64,000 nt of DNA from Nocardia miyunensis NBRC 108239 (GCF_001613065.1 NZ_BDBQ01000075.1:25878-89877), one strand, 5' to 3'; shown: positions 1 through 8,659, counted from the stretch's first letter. The notes: generated by a model not told the origin, from the letters alone. Made by a program: numbers and translations.

Positions 1-112
1 GCCGGGCTGTCTCGCGAGGTTTACGGAATATGTTGCGGTTCTTCGTCTTGCTAGAGTCGGCTGGCTCGCCGAGGCGGTCGGCAGGCATGTGCGCGTGCAA
101 GGGGGGCGGACT

Positions 113-892
113 ATGACAAGTACGGCGAATGCGTGGAAGCTCTCGCAACTCGAGTTCTACACCGCCTGGCAGGCGCTGGGGCGGGACCGGATGCCGTTCC
201 CGATCGAGTTCCGTACCGATATCGAGTTCCGATCGGATCTGGATCGTGAATGTGCCGAGGCGGCAAGGAGACTCGTCGATCTGTCGCGATCCGACGACGG
301 CCTGTACCGCGCCCTGCAAGCGCTCGCGCAACCGCAGGTGCACGTGATGGTGTTCGGCTACCGGCTCGACGGTCGCGAACGCATGGTGCGCATGCACGCC
401 GGAATCGATGGTGACGGTATCGGCGGGGTTCTGGTGCAGGAACCGGGGCCCGCCCCGGACCTCGATGCGGCGGGGGATATCCGGGTCTACCTGCACGGAC
501 CCGGTGGCGCGGTCGGCCGGATGGTGTCCCTGCTGCCCGATGTGGCCGCCGGTAGGTCGCACGGCGTCTCGATCAACCGGCTGGACCTCGCGCCGTCGGA
601 GACCTGGACGCCGGGCGGCAGGCGCAGTCCGGGGGAGCAGGCGATGCGGTTCTTCCGCATGCCGTATCGCACCTACGTCGAGATCAAGGTGGATCTCGGT
701 GCGGCACTGGATGGTTGGCAGGATTCCGGAAGCTATCTGCGGGTGGTGGATTTCGTCGGGGAGGGGCGTTATCTGCTCACCCTCGGCGATCGGGTCGAGG
801 CGACGCCGCTGACCGCGGACAAGCTTCGCGCCTCGATCCAGCAATTGGTCGACCGGGCCGTGCGGGAGCAGCGTTCCTCGATGTGGGGCTGA
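113..892 (+). CDS. EspG-family ESX secretion-associated protein
   Basis: A 259-residue protein resembling the EspG family, the cytosolic chaperones that bind PE/PPE-type substrates of type VII (ESX) secretion systems. The resemblance lies in overall length, the N-terminal segment ELSQLEF-like strand and the C-terminal DSGSYLRVVDFVGEGRYLLT region typical of the family. An in-frame GTG at 89 would add eight residues, but the ATG at 113 follows a purine-rich AAGGGGGGCGG and is preferred. No PE/PPE, EsxAB-like or ESX membrane genes occur in the window, so its partner is not visible here. The family call is from recognition only, and substrate specificity cannot be given. Confidence 0.7.
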   Translation: MTSTANAWKLSQLEFYTAWQALGRDRMPFPIEFRTDIEFRSDLDRECAEAARRLVDLSRSDDGLYRALQALAQPQVHVMVFGYRLDGRERMVRMHAGIDGDGIGGVLVQEPGPAPDLDAAGDIRVYLHGPGGAVGRMVSLLPDVAAGRSHGVSINRLDLAPSETWTPGGRRSPGEQAMRFFRMPYRTYVEIKVDLGAALDGWQDSGSYLRVVDFVGEGRYLLTLGDRVEATPLTADKLRASIQQLVDRAVREQRSSMWG

Positions 893-901
893 ACCGCCGC
901 T

Positions 902-917
902 GTGTGATCGGTCACAC
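902..917. promoter_or_regulatory. Perfect inverted repeat GTGTGA-TCGG-TCACAC upstream of ispG
   Basis: Six-base arms with a 4-base spacer, 10 bases after the EspG-like stop codon and about 200 bases before the ispG start. It resembles a CRP/FNR-type half-site pair (TGTGA/TCACA), but the spacer is two bases shorter than the usual six. It may be an operator or a short terminator stem; there is no T tract. Confidence 0.35.
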
Positions 918-1120
918 TATTGCCGTGGTTCGAACGTGGCGCAGTGGCGTTTCCGGTGTGAAACCCGTTGCACAGAACCAAGGGTCGTGGTGTACCGAAT
1001 ACCTTGTTGTACGGCTCGATCCCTGTCGCAGGTCCTTTCGGCCTGCCCTGCATCGAGGCTCACACAGCGCCCGCTAATCCAGCAGCACTACACTCGCCAA
1101 CAGGATCCGGTGGAGCAGAT

Positions 1121-2293
1121 ATGGAAAGTAGGCAGCCGAACGTGACCAGTGCCATCGCATTGGGTATGCCCGCCGCACCAGCGGCGGTCCTCGCACCGCG
1201 ACGCAAAACGCGCCAGCTGATGGTCGGCGGCGTGGGGGTGGGCAGCGACCACCCCATCTCGGTGCAGTCCATGACCACCACCAAAACCCACGACATCAAC
1301 GCCACCCTCCAGCAGATCGCGCAGCTCACCGCCTCGGGCTGCGATATCGTGCGCGTGGCGTGCCCCCGGCAGGAAGATGCCGACGCGCTCGCCACCATCG
1401 CGAGCAAATCCAAGATCCCGGTGATCGCCGACATCCACTTCCAGCCGCGCTACATCTTCGCCGCCATCGACGCGGGATGTGCTGCGGTGCGGGTGAATCC
1501 GGGCAACATCAAGGAATTCGACGGCCGCGTCAAGGAGGTCGCCAAGGCGGCCGGCGCCGCGGGAATCCCGATCCGCATCGGCGTCAACGCCGGTTCGCTC
1601 GACAAGCGGATGATGGAGAAGTACGGCAAGGCCACCCCCGAAGCGCTGGTCGAATCGGCGCTGTGGGAAGCCTCGCTGTTCGAGGAGCACGGCTTCGGCG
1701 ACATTAAGATCTCGGTCAAGCACAACGACCCGGTGATCATGGTCGAGGCGTACCGGCAGCTGGCCGCGCAGAGCGACTATCCGCTGCACCTGGGCGTCAC
1801 CGAGGCGGGTCCGGCCTTCCAGGGCACCATCAAGTCGGCGGTGGCATTCGGCGCGCTGTTGAGCCAGGGCATCGGCGACACCATCCGCGTCTCGCTGTCC
1901 GCGCCGCCCGCCGAGGAGGTCAAGGTCGGCGACCAGATTCTGCAATCGCTGAATCTGCGTCCGCGCAAGCTCGAGATCGTGTCCTGCCCGTCCTGCGGGC
2001 GCGCGCAGGTCGACGTCTACACCCTGGCCAACGAGGTCACCGCCGGGCTCGACGGGCTCGAGGTGCCGCTGCGGGTGGCCGTGATGGGTTGTGTCGTCAA
2101 CGGTCCGGGTGAGGCTCGTGAGGCCGATCTGGGCGTCGCGTCGGGTAACGGCAAGGGACAGATCTTCGTGAAGGGCGAGGTCATCAAGACCGTCCCGGAA
2201 CATCAGATCGTGGAGACCCTGATCGAGGAGGCCATGCGGATCGCGGAGGAGATGGGCGAGGGCACGGGCGAGCCGGTCGTCACCGTCGGTTGA
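1121..2293 (+). CDS. ispG: 4-hydroxy-3-methylbut-2-en-1-yl diphosphate synthase (flavodoxin)
   Basis: IspG (GcpE) is the [4Fe-4S] enzyme that reductively converts methylerythritol cyclodiphosphate to HMBPP in the non-mevalonate isoprenoid pathway in the cytoplasm. The 390-residue product has the full TIM-barrel part (SVQSMTTT, ADIHFQ, RVNPGNI, IRIGVN) and the C-terminal cluster domain with cysteines near residues 289, 292 (SCPSCGR) and 323 (MGCVVNGPGEA). The ATG at 1121 has GGTGGAG upstream; the longer open frame from 968 has no conserved sequence before it. In mycobacteria it follows dxr and rseP; here an EspG-like gene precedes it. The last codons form the first unit of a tandem repeat. Confidence 0.97.
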   Translation: MESRQPNVTSAIALGMPAAPAAVLAPRRKTRQLMVGGVGVGSDHPISVQSMTTTKTHDINATLQQIAQLTASGCDIVRVACPRQEDADALATIASKSKIPVIADIHFQPRYIFAAIDAGCAAVRVNPGNIKEFDGRVKEVAKAAGAAGIPIRIGVNAGSLDKRMMEKYGKATPEALVESALWEASLFEEHGFGDIKISVKHNDPVIMVEAYRQLAAQSDYPLHLGVTEAGPAFQGTIKSAVAFGALLSQGIGDTIRVSLSAPPAEEVKVGDQILQSLNLRPRKLEIVSCPSCGRAQVDVYTLANEVTAGLDGLEVPLRVAVMGCVVNGPGEAREADLGVASGNGKGQIFVKGEVIKTVPEHQIVETLIEEAMRIAEEMGEGTGEPVVTVG

Positions 2294-2559
2294 TGCGCTT
2301 CTGGCCCTGAACGGCAGGGCTGGCACGGCCGATCCGGTTGCCGCATCGGTCGATGCTCTTCTGGTCGTGACGGGCAGAGGGTACGGGCTAGCCGGTCGTA
2401 ACCTCGGTTGATGCCGTGTCGGCCGTGGTCGGCAGGGCTGGTGCGGCCGATCTGGTTGTCACCTCGGCTGATTGTCTTCTGATCGTGAACGGCGGGGTGG
2501 GTACGGGATCCGCTTGTCGCCCCGGTTTATGCCCTTCTGGTCGTGAACGGCCGGGATTG
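2273..2559 (+). repeat. Degenerate 58-61 bp tandem repeat starting inside the 3' end of ispG
   Basis: Five imperfect units begin at 2273, 2334, 2392, 2452 and 2510, each opening with a variant of CCGGTCGTCACCTCGGTTGAT and containing a CTTCTGGTCGTGAACGGC-like core. The first unit encodes the last residues and stop codon of ispG, so the array looks like repeated duplication of the gene's 3' end. The stop codon is retained in the first copy; later copies lie in untranslated DNA. It fills most of the ispG-SDR gap, which otherwise holds only the terminator. Confidence 0.8.
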
Positions 2560-2576
2560 TCGTCGAGTAGTTGTCA

Positions 2577-2605
2577 GGCGGGTTCCTGTTTCACAGGGAC
2601 CCGCC
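2577..2605. terminator. Terminator hairpin between ispG and the convergent SDR gene
   Basis: A 13-pair stem (GGCGGGTTCCTGT with ACAGGGACCCGCC, one G-T pair) closes a 3-base TTC loop and is followed by CTTCTCACTTCC. Its place between convergent genes fits a bidirectional terminator. Confidence 0.75.
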
Positions 2606-2667
2606 CTTCTCACTTCCTTCACATGAGCCCCGGCGAATCCTTCGCATAGCTCGGTGACGAGATCGGC

Positions 2668-3465
2668 TCAGTAGTAGACCGCTCCCGGAATGCCGCCACC
2701 CGCCGCGATCGCGTCACCGGTGATGGCGACGCTGCGGGGCGAGGCCAGGAATGTCACCACGTGCGCGACCTCCTCGGCGTCGATGACCCGGCGCAACGAG
2801 TTGCGCGCCTGCTCGCGTTCCAGATCGGTGAGGGACTTTCCGGATTTCGCGGACTCCTCGGTCAATCGCTCGGTGAGCCGTTCGGTTCTGGTCAGTCCCG
2901 GATGCACGACTGTCACATTGATGCCGTGCGGTCCGAGTTCGTCCGCCAGATTCTTGGTCAGGGCGGCGACACTGACATTGCGGATCGTCTGCGCGATCGA
3001 ATTCGCTTGCCGGGCACCGAGTCCGCTGATGTTGACGATCCGGCCCCAGCCCTGCTCCTTCAGGTGCGGTGCGACCGCACGCGCGGTGCGCAGATAGCCG
3101 AGCACCTTGATCTCCACCTCGCGCCGGACGAGATCGTCATCGGTGGCGGCCAGATCGGTATTCGCGCCCGCGCTCCACGGCGTCGCGGCCGAGTTCACCA
3201 GGATGTCGACGCCGCCCAGTTCGGTGATCGTGCGGTCGACCAGTCGGCGCACCTGCTCGTCGTCACCGGTGTCGGTCGGGACCGCGATCACCCGTCGGCC
3301 CGATTCCGCGGCGACCGACCGCGCGGCGGCCTCGAGCGGTTCGGCGGAGCGCGCCGCGAGCACCACATCGACGCCCTCGGCCGCGAGCGCACGCGCCACG
3401 GCGAGTCCGATACCCCGGCTGCCGCCGGTCACGATCGCCCGTTTGCCGTCCAGTTCCAGATCCAT
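2668..3465 (-). CDS. SDR-family protein with degenerate catalytic motif
   Basis: A 265-residue Rossmann-fold short-chain dehydrogenase/reductase. The cofactor motif TGGSRGIG lies near residues 13-20, and a VLAARS segment suggests NADP(H) preference. NSAA takes the place of the NNAG motif, and the C-terminal PGLTRTE and ASPRSVAITGDAI segments are typical. The catalytic YxxxK is missing: aligning the ALTKNLADELGPHG helix puts Gln at the Tyr position and Asn at the Lys position (AQTIRNVSVAALTK). Ser is present in NISGLG. The protein may therefore be a non-classical or non-catalytic SDR. The start at 3465 (MDLELDGKRAI) is preferred over an upstream start that would add 33 unconserved residues. 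Rv2857c is also an SDR in this mycobacterial neighbourhood, but orthology is uncertain. Confidence 0.85.
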   Translation of the reverse strand: MDLELDGKRAIVTGGSRGIGLAVARALAAEGVDVVLAARSAEPLEAAARSVAAESGRRVIAVPTDTGDDEQVRRLVDRTITELGGVDILVNSAATPWSAGANTDLAATDDDLVRREVEIKVLGYLRTARAVAPHLKEQGWGRIVNISGLGARQANSIAQTIRNVSVAALTKNLADELGPHGINVTVVHPGLTRTERLTERLTEESAKSGKSLTDLEREQARNSLRRVIDAEEVAHVVTFLASPRSVAITGDAIAAGGGIPGAVYY

Positions 3466-3747
3466 CGGGCCGACGCTAACAGGCCTGTGGGCGTTGGTAA
3501 CCCGTCCCGCGCGGGCTGATCCGAACTCGGCATGTCCGACAACCGCCTCTTTCGTTCCGGGCATTCATCGAAATGGGGATCGGCCGAACTGGATGGTGCG
3601 GAATCGGCGATCGCGCGTGTCGACGGTGCTCCTGCCCGGGCCCGCATGCCGCCTCGCGGGGCGGTGCGACGGCCGACACCGGGTAACGACCCGGGACAAA
3701 CTTGCGCATCGTCGGGCAGTTCATGGCAGGCTGGGAGCGTGCGGAGC

Positions 3748-4602
3748 GTGCTGGAACCCACTAGACGGAATCGACTGTCCGGTGCGCGTCAGCTTGTCAA
3801 TCGAGACCTTTCCCGGGTGTTGCAGGTGCTGGATGCCGATCCGGTGGCTTCCTGCATGGTGGTCGCGCGGTTGCAGGAGTACGGCATCGAGACCAGGACC
3901 GGACTCGGCGAGGTCTGGAGTCGCGGCGGCCCGGCGAAGTCGCTGTGCTTCTCCGGGGCGAATCTGATCCCGCTGCGCGGCGGTCCCGACGATCTCGAGG
4001 CATTCGCAGATCGTGCGGCGCGCTGGCCGCGGGTGTGTTCGTCCGTGGTGGGGCGTCAGGAGCTGGCGATGCCGCTGTGGGAGCTGCTGAGCCGACGCTG
4101 GGGGCCGCCCCGCGAGGTGCGTCCCGACCAGCCGCTGCTGGCCCTGGACGGGCCGTCGGCGGTGCTCGCCGATCCGCATGTGCGCCGGGTGCGCACCGAT
4201 GAGCTCGATCGATATCTGGTGGCCGCGGTCGCGATGTTCACCGAGGAGATCGGCGTCGATCCGCGCGCCGGAGACGGCGGACGCGGCTATCGGCGGCGGG
4301 TCGCGAGTCTGATCCAGTCCGGCCGGGCCTGGGCGCGTTTCGAGGACGGGCAGGTCGTGTACAAGGCAGAGGTGGGTGCGATGTCCCGGCGCACCGGGCA
4401 GATCCAGGGCGTGTGGGTGCATCCCGATCGACGCGGACAGGGGTACGGCACTTCGGGCACGGCGAGCGTGGCCAACTCGGTGGTGGCGTCCGGGCGCACG
4501 GCGAGTCTGTACGTGAACAGTTACAACGAGGTTGCCCGCCGCGCCTACGCGGCCATCGGATTCCGGCAGATCGCCACATTCGCCACAATTCTGGTGGACT
4601 GA
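3748..4602 (+). CDS. GNAT-family N-acetyltransferase (Rv2867c-like)
   Basis: A 284-residue protein with an N-terminal domain of unknown function followed by a GNAT fold. The acetyl-CoA loop is seen in VWVHPDRRGQGYGT near residues 222-235 and is followed by LYVNSYNEVARRAYAAIGF, the usual C-terminal GNAT signature. Acceptor unknown. Position right after ispG and before a lipoprotein PBP matches Rv2867c in M. tuberculosis. Start choice: GGAG at 3734-3737 sits 10 bases before the GTG at 3748; the GTG at 3739 would be only one base away. The frame is open further upstream, but that part looks non-coding. Confidence 0.85.
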   Translation: MLEPTRRNRLSGARQLVNRDLSRVLQVLDADPVASCMVVARLQEYGIETRTGLGEVWSRGGPAKSLCFSGANLIPLRGGPDDLEAFADRAARWPRVCSSVVGRQELAMPLWELLSRRWGPPREVRPDQPLLALDGPSAVLADPHVRRVRTDELDRYLVAAVAMFTEEIGVDPRAGDGGRGYRRRVASLIQSGRAWARFEDGQVVYKAEVGAMSRRTGQIQGVWVHPDRRGQGYGTSGTASVANSVVASGRTASLYVNSYNEVARRAYAAIGFRQIATFATILVD

Positions 4603-4674
4603 CCGGGCCGCACCGCCCGTTCGTGCCGTGTGTCGCTCGGTTAGCGAGGCATTGGCTGGATACCATCTCACGCG

Positions 4675-6510
4675 ATGGTGAAACTGCGAATTCCGCTGTC
4701 ACTCCGCAACTGTCGGCATCTGCGCGGCCGGATGCCGGTGGTGTCGGCGGCCGTGGTGGTCGCGGTGTCTGCGACCGCGTGCGCGGCCGGGGCGAAGGGG
4801 CCGGTGGCCGCGGCGGCCGATTTCGTCGCCGACTTCGCGCGGCACGATGTGCACGCCGCGGCGGGGCTCACCAATCAGCCCGACGAGGCCGCCGCGGCAT
4901 TGGCCTCGGCCTGGGACAACCTGGGTGCGCGGACGATGTCGGCGAACACCGGCTCGGCCCGCGTCAGCGGGGACACCGCCACCGTCGACTACACCTACGA
5001 ATGGCATCTGGCGAAGAACCGCGTCTGGACCTACGCCGGGCAGTTGCAGATGGGCCGCGTCGACGGCGGCTGGCAGGTGCGCTGGACCGCGTCGGACATT
5101 CATCCGCAGCTCGGCGACACCCAGACGATGGCGTTGCGGGAGACGCCCGCGCCGCGCGCCCGCGTCAACGAACGTTCGGGCACTGATGTGCTGATTCCCG
5201 GTGTGGTGCACCGGATCACGTTCACTCTCGCCCAGGCCACCGATCCGGGATACACCACCGGTGTGCTGGGTGCGGCGCTGCACCGATTCGACGACACCAT
5301 CACCGCGAACGGCATCGTGGCGGCCGCGCGCAAGGCCGGTGGCGCGTACACCGTCGCGCTGCTGACCGAGACGGAGTTCAACCAGGTCAGCGGTGATCTG
5401 CTGGGACTTCCCGGGGTCACCACCGCGAAGGAGTGGGATATGGTGCCCACCGATCGCGGATTCGCCCCCGATCTGATCGCCCAGGTCCACAAGACCGTCA
5501 TCGACGAGGTCGACGGCAAGGACGGCTGGGACGTGGTCACCGTGAACGCCAACGGCGTGGATACCGACGTGCTGAAAGAGGTTGCGCCGCAGCCTGTCCC
5601 GTCGTTCGCGCTGAGCCTGGACCGCACCGTGCAGAACGCCGCGCAGCAGGCGGTGGACGGACGTCCGGACAAGGCGGTGATGGTCGTCGTGCAGCCTTCC
5701 ACGGGCGCGATCCTCGCTGTGGCACAGAACGAACCGGCCGATGCGGACGGCCCGATCGCGACCTCGGGTCTGTATCCGCCGGGGTCGACGTTCAAGACGG
5801 TGACCGCCGCCGCGGCGATGAGCTCGGGGATCGCCACCCCCGATACGGTGCTGCCGTGTCCGGGGCGAATCGTCGTCGGGGAGCGGACGATTCCCAACTA
5901 CGACGGCTTCAGCCTCGGTGATGTGCCGATGTCGCGGGCATACGCGCGGTCCTGCAACACCTCCTTCGCCAAACTGGCCAGTGAGCTCTCCGGTGACGCG
6001 CTGACCATCGCGGCCACGAAATTCGGTGTGGGCCCGGACTATTCGATCGCCGGACTCACCACGGTGTCCGGTTCGGTGCCCCCGGCCAACGACCTGACCC
6101 AGCGCACCGAGAACGGCATCGGTCAGGGGCGGGTCCTGGTGAGCCCGTTCGGCATGGCACTGGTCGCCGCCACGGTGGCCCACGGCTCGGCTCCGGTGCC
6201 GTATCTGCTGTCCGGCCATCCGACCACGGTGTCCGCCCAGCGCCCGGCTCCTTCGCCGAAGGTGATCGCGGGGCTTCGGCTGATGATGCGCCAGGTGGTG
6301 CTGAACGGCACCGCCGTCCATATCGCAGACCAGGGCGAGGTGTACGGCAAGACGGGGGAGGCCGAAGTCGCGGGCGGATCGCACTCGTGGTTCATCGGCT
6401 ATCGCGGTGATATGGCTTGGGCGACAATGCTTGTCGACGGAGGTAGCTCCGACAACGCGGTCGCCGTGACACGAGATATGCTCGCCGCCCTGCCGCCGGG
6501 CATCGCGTGA
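4675..6510 (+). CDS. pbpLipo: Penicillin-binding lipoprotein, transpeptidase with NTF2-like N-terminal domain
   Basis: A 611-residue class B penicillin-binding protein, predicted to be lipid-anchored on the outer face of the membrane and to cross-link peptidoglycan. A signal segment (residues 20-36) ends in a lipobox with Cys36. An NTF2-like domain (about 45-150) and a dimerisation region precede the transpeptidase domain with all three motifs: STFK (Ser371, Lys374), SCN (426-428) and KTG (559-561). It corresponds to Rv2864c (PbpLipo) and keeps the same position downstream of the GNAT gene. The ATG at 4675 is 72 bases after that gene. Confidence 0.92.
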   Translation: MVKLRIPLSLRNCRHLRGRMPVVSAAVVVAVSATACAAGAKGPVAAAADFVADFARHDVHAAAGLTNQPDEAAAALASAWDNLGARTMSANTGSARVSGDTATVDYTYEWHLAKNRVWTYAGQLQMGRVDGGWQVRWTASDIHPQLGDTQTMALRETPAPRARVNERSGTDVLIPGVVHRITFTLAQATDPGYTTGVLGAALHRFDDTITANGIVAAARKAGGAYTVALLTETEFNQVSGDLLGLPGVTTAKEWDMVPTDRGFAPDLIAQVHKTVIDEVDGKDGWDVVTVNANGVDTDVLKEVAPQPVPSFALSLDRTVQNAAQQAVDGRPDKAVMVVVQPSTGAILAVAQNEPADADGPIATSGLYPPGSTFKTVTAAAAMSSGIATPDTVLPCPGRIVVGERTIPNYDGFSLGDVPMSRAYARSCNTSFAKLASELSGDALTIAATKFGVGPDYSIAGLTTVSGSVPPANDLTQRTENGIGQGRVLVSPFGMALVAATVAHGSAPVPYLLSGHPTTVSAQRPAPSPKVIAGLRLMMRQVVLNGTAVHIADQGEVYGKTGEAEVAGGSHSWFIGYRGDMAWATMLVDGGSSDNAVAVTRDMLAALPPGIA

Positions 6511-7172
6511 GTCACAAGTGATCCGCCCGAATGCCCTGCGTGGCGCGGAAGTGAGCGCTGGGCGCCTCGCTCAGGTCGGCTCGCGTCGGTGGATGCGGCC
6601 CGAGAGGCGGAAACTGCGTGCTGGCTGCTGCCCAGAGAGGGTCGCGGGTGGCGGCGATGATGCTGCTGAGCACACCGGGGTAGCGGCCTTCTATCTCATC
6701 GGCGCGTAGCGCGTGGCGGCGGTGGCTGCCTTCGTGGAGGTGCTGTCGATCATCGAGACGGCGCTGCTCGCCGTGCGGCGACCGCGCGCTATGGGTTGGT
6801 GCGGGGCGATCATGGGGACCGCATCGCTGCTCGGTGCCCTGGTTGGTGGGACTGCTCCGGAAATGCGCGGAGACCCGTCTCACGGCGAGTGTGAGGTGGT
6901 GCCGATAGTGGGGACATCAGTTCGCGCGAATTGGCCCTTGGCGCAATGTATTCGGGCCGATGCCGTGTGTTGCGGCGTGCGGGTTCCTGGATATGGGCGA
7001 GCGGAGGTGGTGCCGATGGTGGGGTAGTTTCGCGCGAATTGTCCCCTGGGGCAATGGGTTCAGGCCGACGCCAGAGTGTGGTGTGAGGGCCTCTTGGGAT
7101 GCGGCGCGGAGTCGCCGCGGACGGTGGATCATCATGCGGATGGTGCGGTGAAGCGAATTACATTGTGGGAAC
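6511..7172. other. 660-base gap without a convincing gene
   Basis: Short open frames exist on both strands between the PBP gene and the small secreted peptide gene. None has a ribosome-binding site, recognisable product or consistent codon use. The second half contains a two-copy 111-base repeat, listed separately. No promoter or terminator is evident near the PBP stop codon. Confidence 0.6.
6893..7111. repeat. Two-copy degenerate direct repeat, period 111 bp
   Basis: Copies start at 6893 and 7004 with GAGGTGGTGCCGATxGTGGGG. Both continue with TCGCGCGAATTG, CCC, GGCGCAATG-like text, a GGGCCGATGCC/AGGCCGACGCC block and a GTGTG...GCGTGCG block. Divergence is roughly 25-30 percent. The period is divisible by three, but the frames contain stops, so it looks non-coding. 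Confidence 0.65.
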
Positions 7173-7334
7173 TCAGCGTTGGGATATCGGTTTCAGGTCG
7201 CCGTGGGCTACCGCGGGGGCGGTGTTCTGGCCGGGAGTGGTGGAGCTGTCCGAATAGTCGCCGAGGACTTCCACGGCGCCGGTGCCTGCCAGGATCATGC
7301 CCGCCGTGATGACGGCTAGTGTCGACCGCTTCAT
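7173..7334 (-). CDS. Small secreted peptide, 53 residues
   Basis: ATG at 7334 (minus strand) is preceded by AAGGGAGAAGCCC, a good ribosome-binding site. The product starts MKRSTLAVITAGMILAGTGA, a classic signal-peptide layout (two basic residues, hydrophobic core, small-residue cleavage site after about Ala20). A short Ser/Thr/Pro/Gly-rich mature part ending in LKPISQR follows. No cysteine is present, so it is neither a lipoprotein nor disulfide-linked. No family is recognised. Of the candidates in this non-coding stretch it has the best start signal. Alternative: a spurious small frame. Confidence 0.6.
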   Translation of the reverse strand: MKRSTLAVITAGMILAGTGAVEVLGDYSDSSTTPGQNTAPAVAHGDLKPISQR

Positions 7335-7434
7335 GGGCTTCTCCCTTATCGATGAGGGTTCCCCCGTGTGGGCGAATGAGATCGAAGGGTCCGAAACTGA
7401 TCGCCAGTTATTAGCTGGTCACGAAACGGTAGAA

Positions 7435-7470
7435 CGGGACACTCCGTCCCGACAACCCCCGGATCGGGGG
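7435..7470. other. Two adjacent short stem-loops
   Basis: CGGGAC-ACTCC-GTCCCG (7435-7451) and CCCCC-GGATC-GGGGG (7456-7470). They lie between the end of the nitrobindin gene and the start of the small peptide gene, both on the minus strand, and could terminate nitrobindin transcription. No T tract is seen. Confidence 0.45.
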
Positions 7471-7538
7471 CAAAGCCGCTGGATAGAGCCTGTTGTGCAG
7501 GTCAGCGGGTGGGTCTCGATTTGATCTCGCTTCGGTAC

Positions 7539-8051
7539 CTACTCCGCGCGTCGCAGGCTGGCGGCGAGGTGATGCTGTTCCGGCTGGCCGACCGCGGCCA
7601 TGCGCAGCGTGTAGTCGATCGTGTCGCCGGACAGCCGGAAGGTGCGGCCCAGGGCGGTGACCAGCTTGGCCGTGCTGGTCCGGCCGATCGACGTGGAACC
7701 CATGTCCAGGTGCAGGCCGTCGTCGTCCACGGCGAGCGTGCCCTCGCAGATCTCGGTGATGCCGGTCGGATGCGCGAGGATCAACTCGATGCGGTCGCGG
7801 CCCGCGCAGCGCAGATAGCCGGTCTCCGCGTGCAGCGAGCGGCCGTCGGCGGCATGGCGGGTGCGCTGGCGATAGGTGAGGAAGGGACGGCCCACGTGCC
7901 CGAAGTGGATCTCCTCCTCGTAATCGAAGGAGTCGATGGTCGGATACTCGCCGTGACCTGCGCCGCGCCAGACGCCCAGCAGCGGAGCGAGGTGGGCGAT
8001 ATCGGGGTGCGGCGCGACGGGGGTGTTGGGTTCGAGCACGGCGGTCAGCAT
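7539..8051 (-). CDS. Nitrobindin-family heme protein (DUF1794, peroxynitrite isomerase-like)
   Basis: A 170-residue beta-barrel protein of the nitrobindin/FABP-like family. These proteins bind ferric heme and are reported to isomerise peroxynitrite and bind NO. The N-terminal family signature GxWxGxGxGxY is present at residues 26-36 (GVWRGAGHGEY). The His pair at residues 160-161, near the C-terminus, is placed where the proximal heme ligand is expected. The start at 8051 (MLTAVLEP) gives the usual length; an extension to 8123 has no ribosome-binding site. A GATACT box 15 bases before the ATG may be a -10 element with a very short leader. Confidence 0.88.
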   Translation of the reverse strand: MLTAVLEPNTPVAPHPDIAHLAPLLGVWRGAGHGEYPTIDSFDYEEEIHFGHVGRPFLTYRQRTRHAADGRSLHAETGYLRCAGRDRIELILAHPTGITEICEGTLAVDDDGLHLDMGSTSIGRTSTAKLVTALGRTFRLSGDTIDYTLRMAAVGQPEQHHLAASLRRAE

Positions 8052-8193
8052 AGTGCGCGGTCGAGTATCAGGCGCGCGCTCACCATGCTGATTCGTCACA
8101 AGGAGTGTTCGGGGGCTTGACACCGCGACGATCGCCGGAGGCTGTCCGGCGATCGCTTGCGCGGCGGTTGCCAGGTCGGGATGCGACCGCGGA

Positions 8194-8649
8194 TCAGCGC
8201 ACTCGATCCGCCGTGCTGAGTTCTGCGTCGGTGATCGGCGCGTCCGAACCGGTCAGGTAACGGACCAGAGTGGCGCGATCGTCCAGCACCAGCCAGGTGA
8301 TGTTCTCGGACAGACCGGGACGGGCGGCCCTGGTCGTCACCCCGAGGTGCGCGCGGCCGCGGGTATCCGTGCAGACCGCCGGGGTGGCGGTCGCGCCGAT
8401 CTTGGCGATGGCCCAGCGGGTGACCGCGCGCTCGAGCGGGGGCAGACCGGCCGTGACGATCCAGCTCTCGGCACTCGCCCCCTGCTCGACGAGCATCCTG
8501 GCCAGGCGGTTGGACCAGCGGTCCAGCTCGCGCGGATCGGGTGCGTCGACACCCGCCACGGCTGAGCGCTGACGTTGTCCGGCGGGGGTGTGCTGTGCCC
8601 GGCCGGGACAGCAGGTATCCCCGGACGGCGTGATCGGCTTCGACATCAT
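8194..8649 (-). CDS. Short protein resembling the N-terminus of AMP-forming ligases
   Basis: A 151-residue product starting at tandem ATG codons (8649, 8646) behind a strong GAAGGAGATGG ribosome-binding site. Residues about 45-100 (ELDRWSNRLARMLVEQGAS... then RAVTRWAIAKIGATATP) match the opening of acyl-CoA/aryl acid adenylating enzymes, where ELdrrsNrlAr... and ...kiGAtavP occur. The AMP-binding P-loop and the rest of the roughly 500-residue enzyme are absent: the frame stops after ITDAELSTADRVR. Either a real truncated or regulatory protein or the remnant of a ligase gene. The good start signal and long leader argue that it is expressed. Function unknown. Confidence 0.6.
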   Translation of the reverse strand: MMSKPITPSGDTCCPGRAQHTPAGQRQRSAVAGVDAPDPRELDRWSNRLARMLVEQGASAESWIVTAGLPPLERAVTRWAIAKIGATATPAVCTDTRGRAHLGVTTRAARPGLSENITWLVLDDRATLVRYLTGSDAPITDAELSTADRVR

Positions 8650-8659
8650 CCATCTCCTT

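Noticed and set aside
6512..6883. Minus-strand frame of 123 codons after the PBP gene
   Set aside because: His/Pro/Arg-rich, no start signal and no family resemblance.
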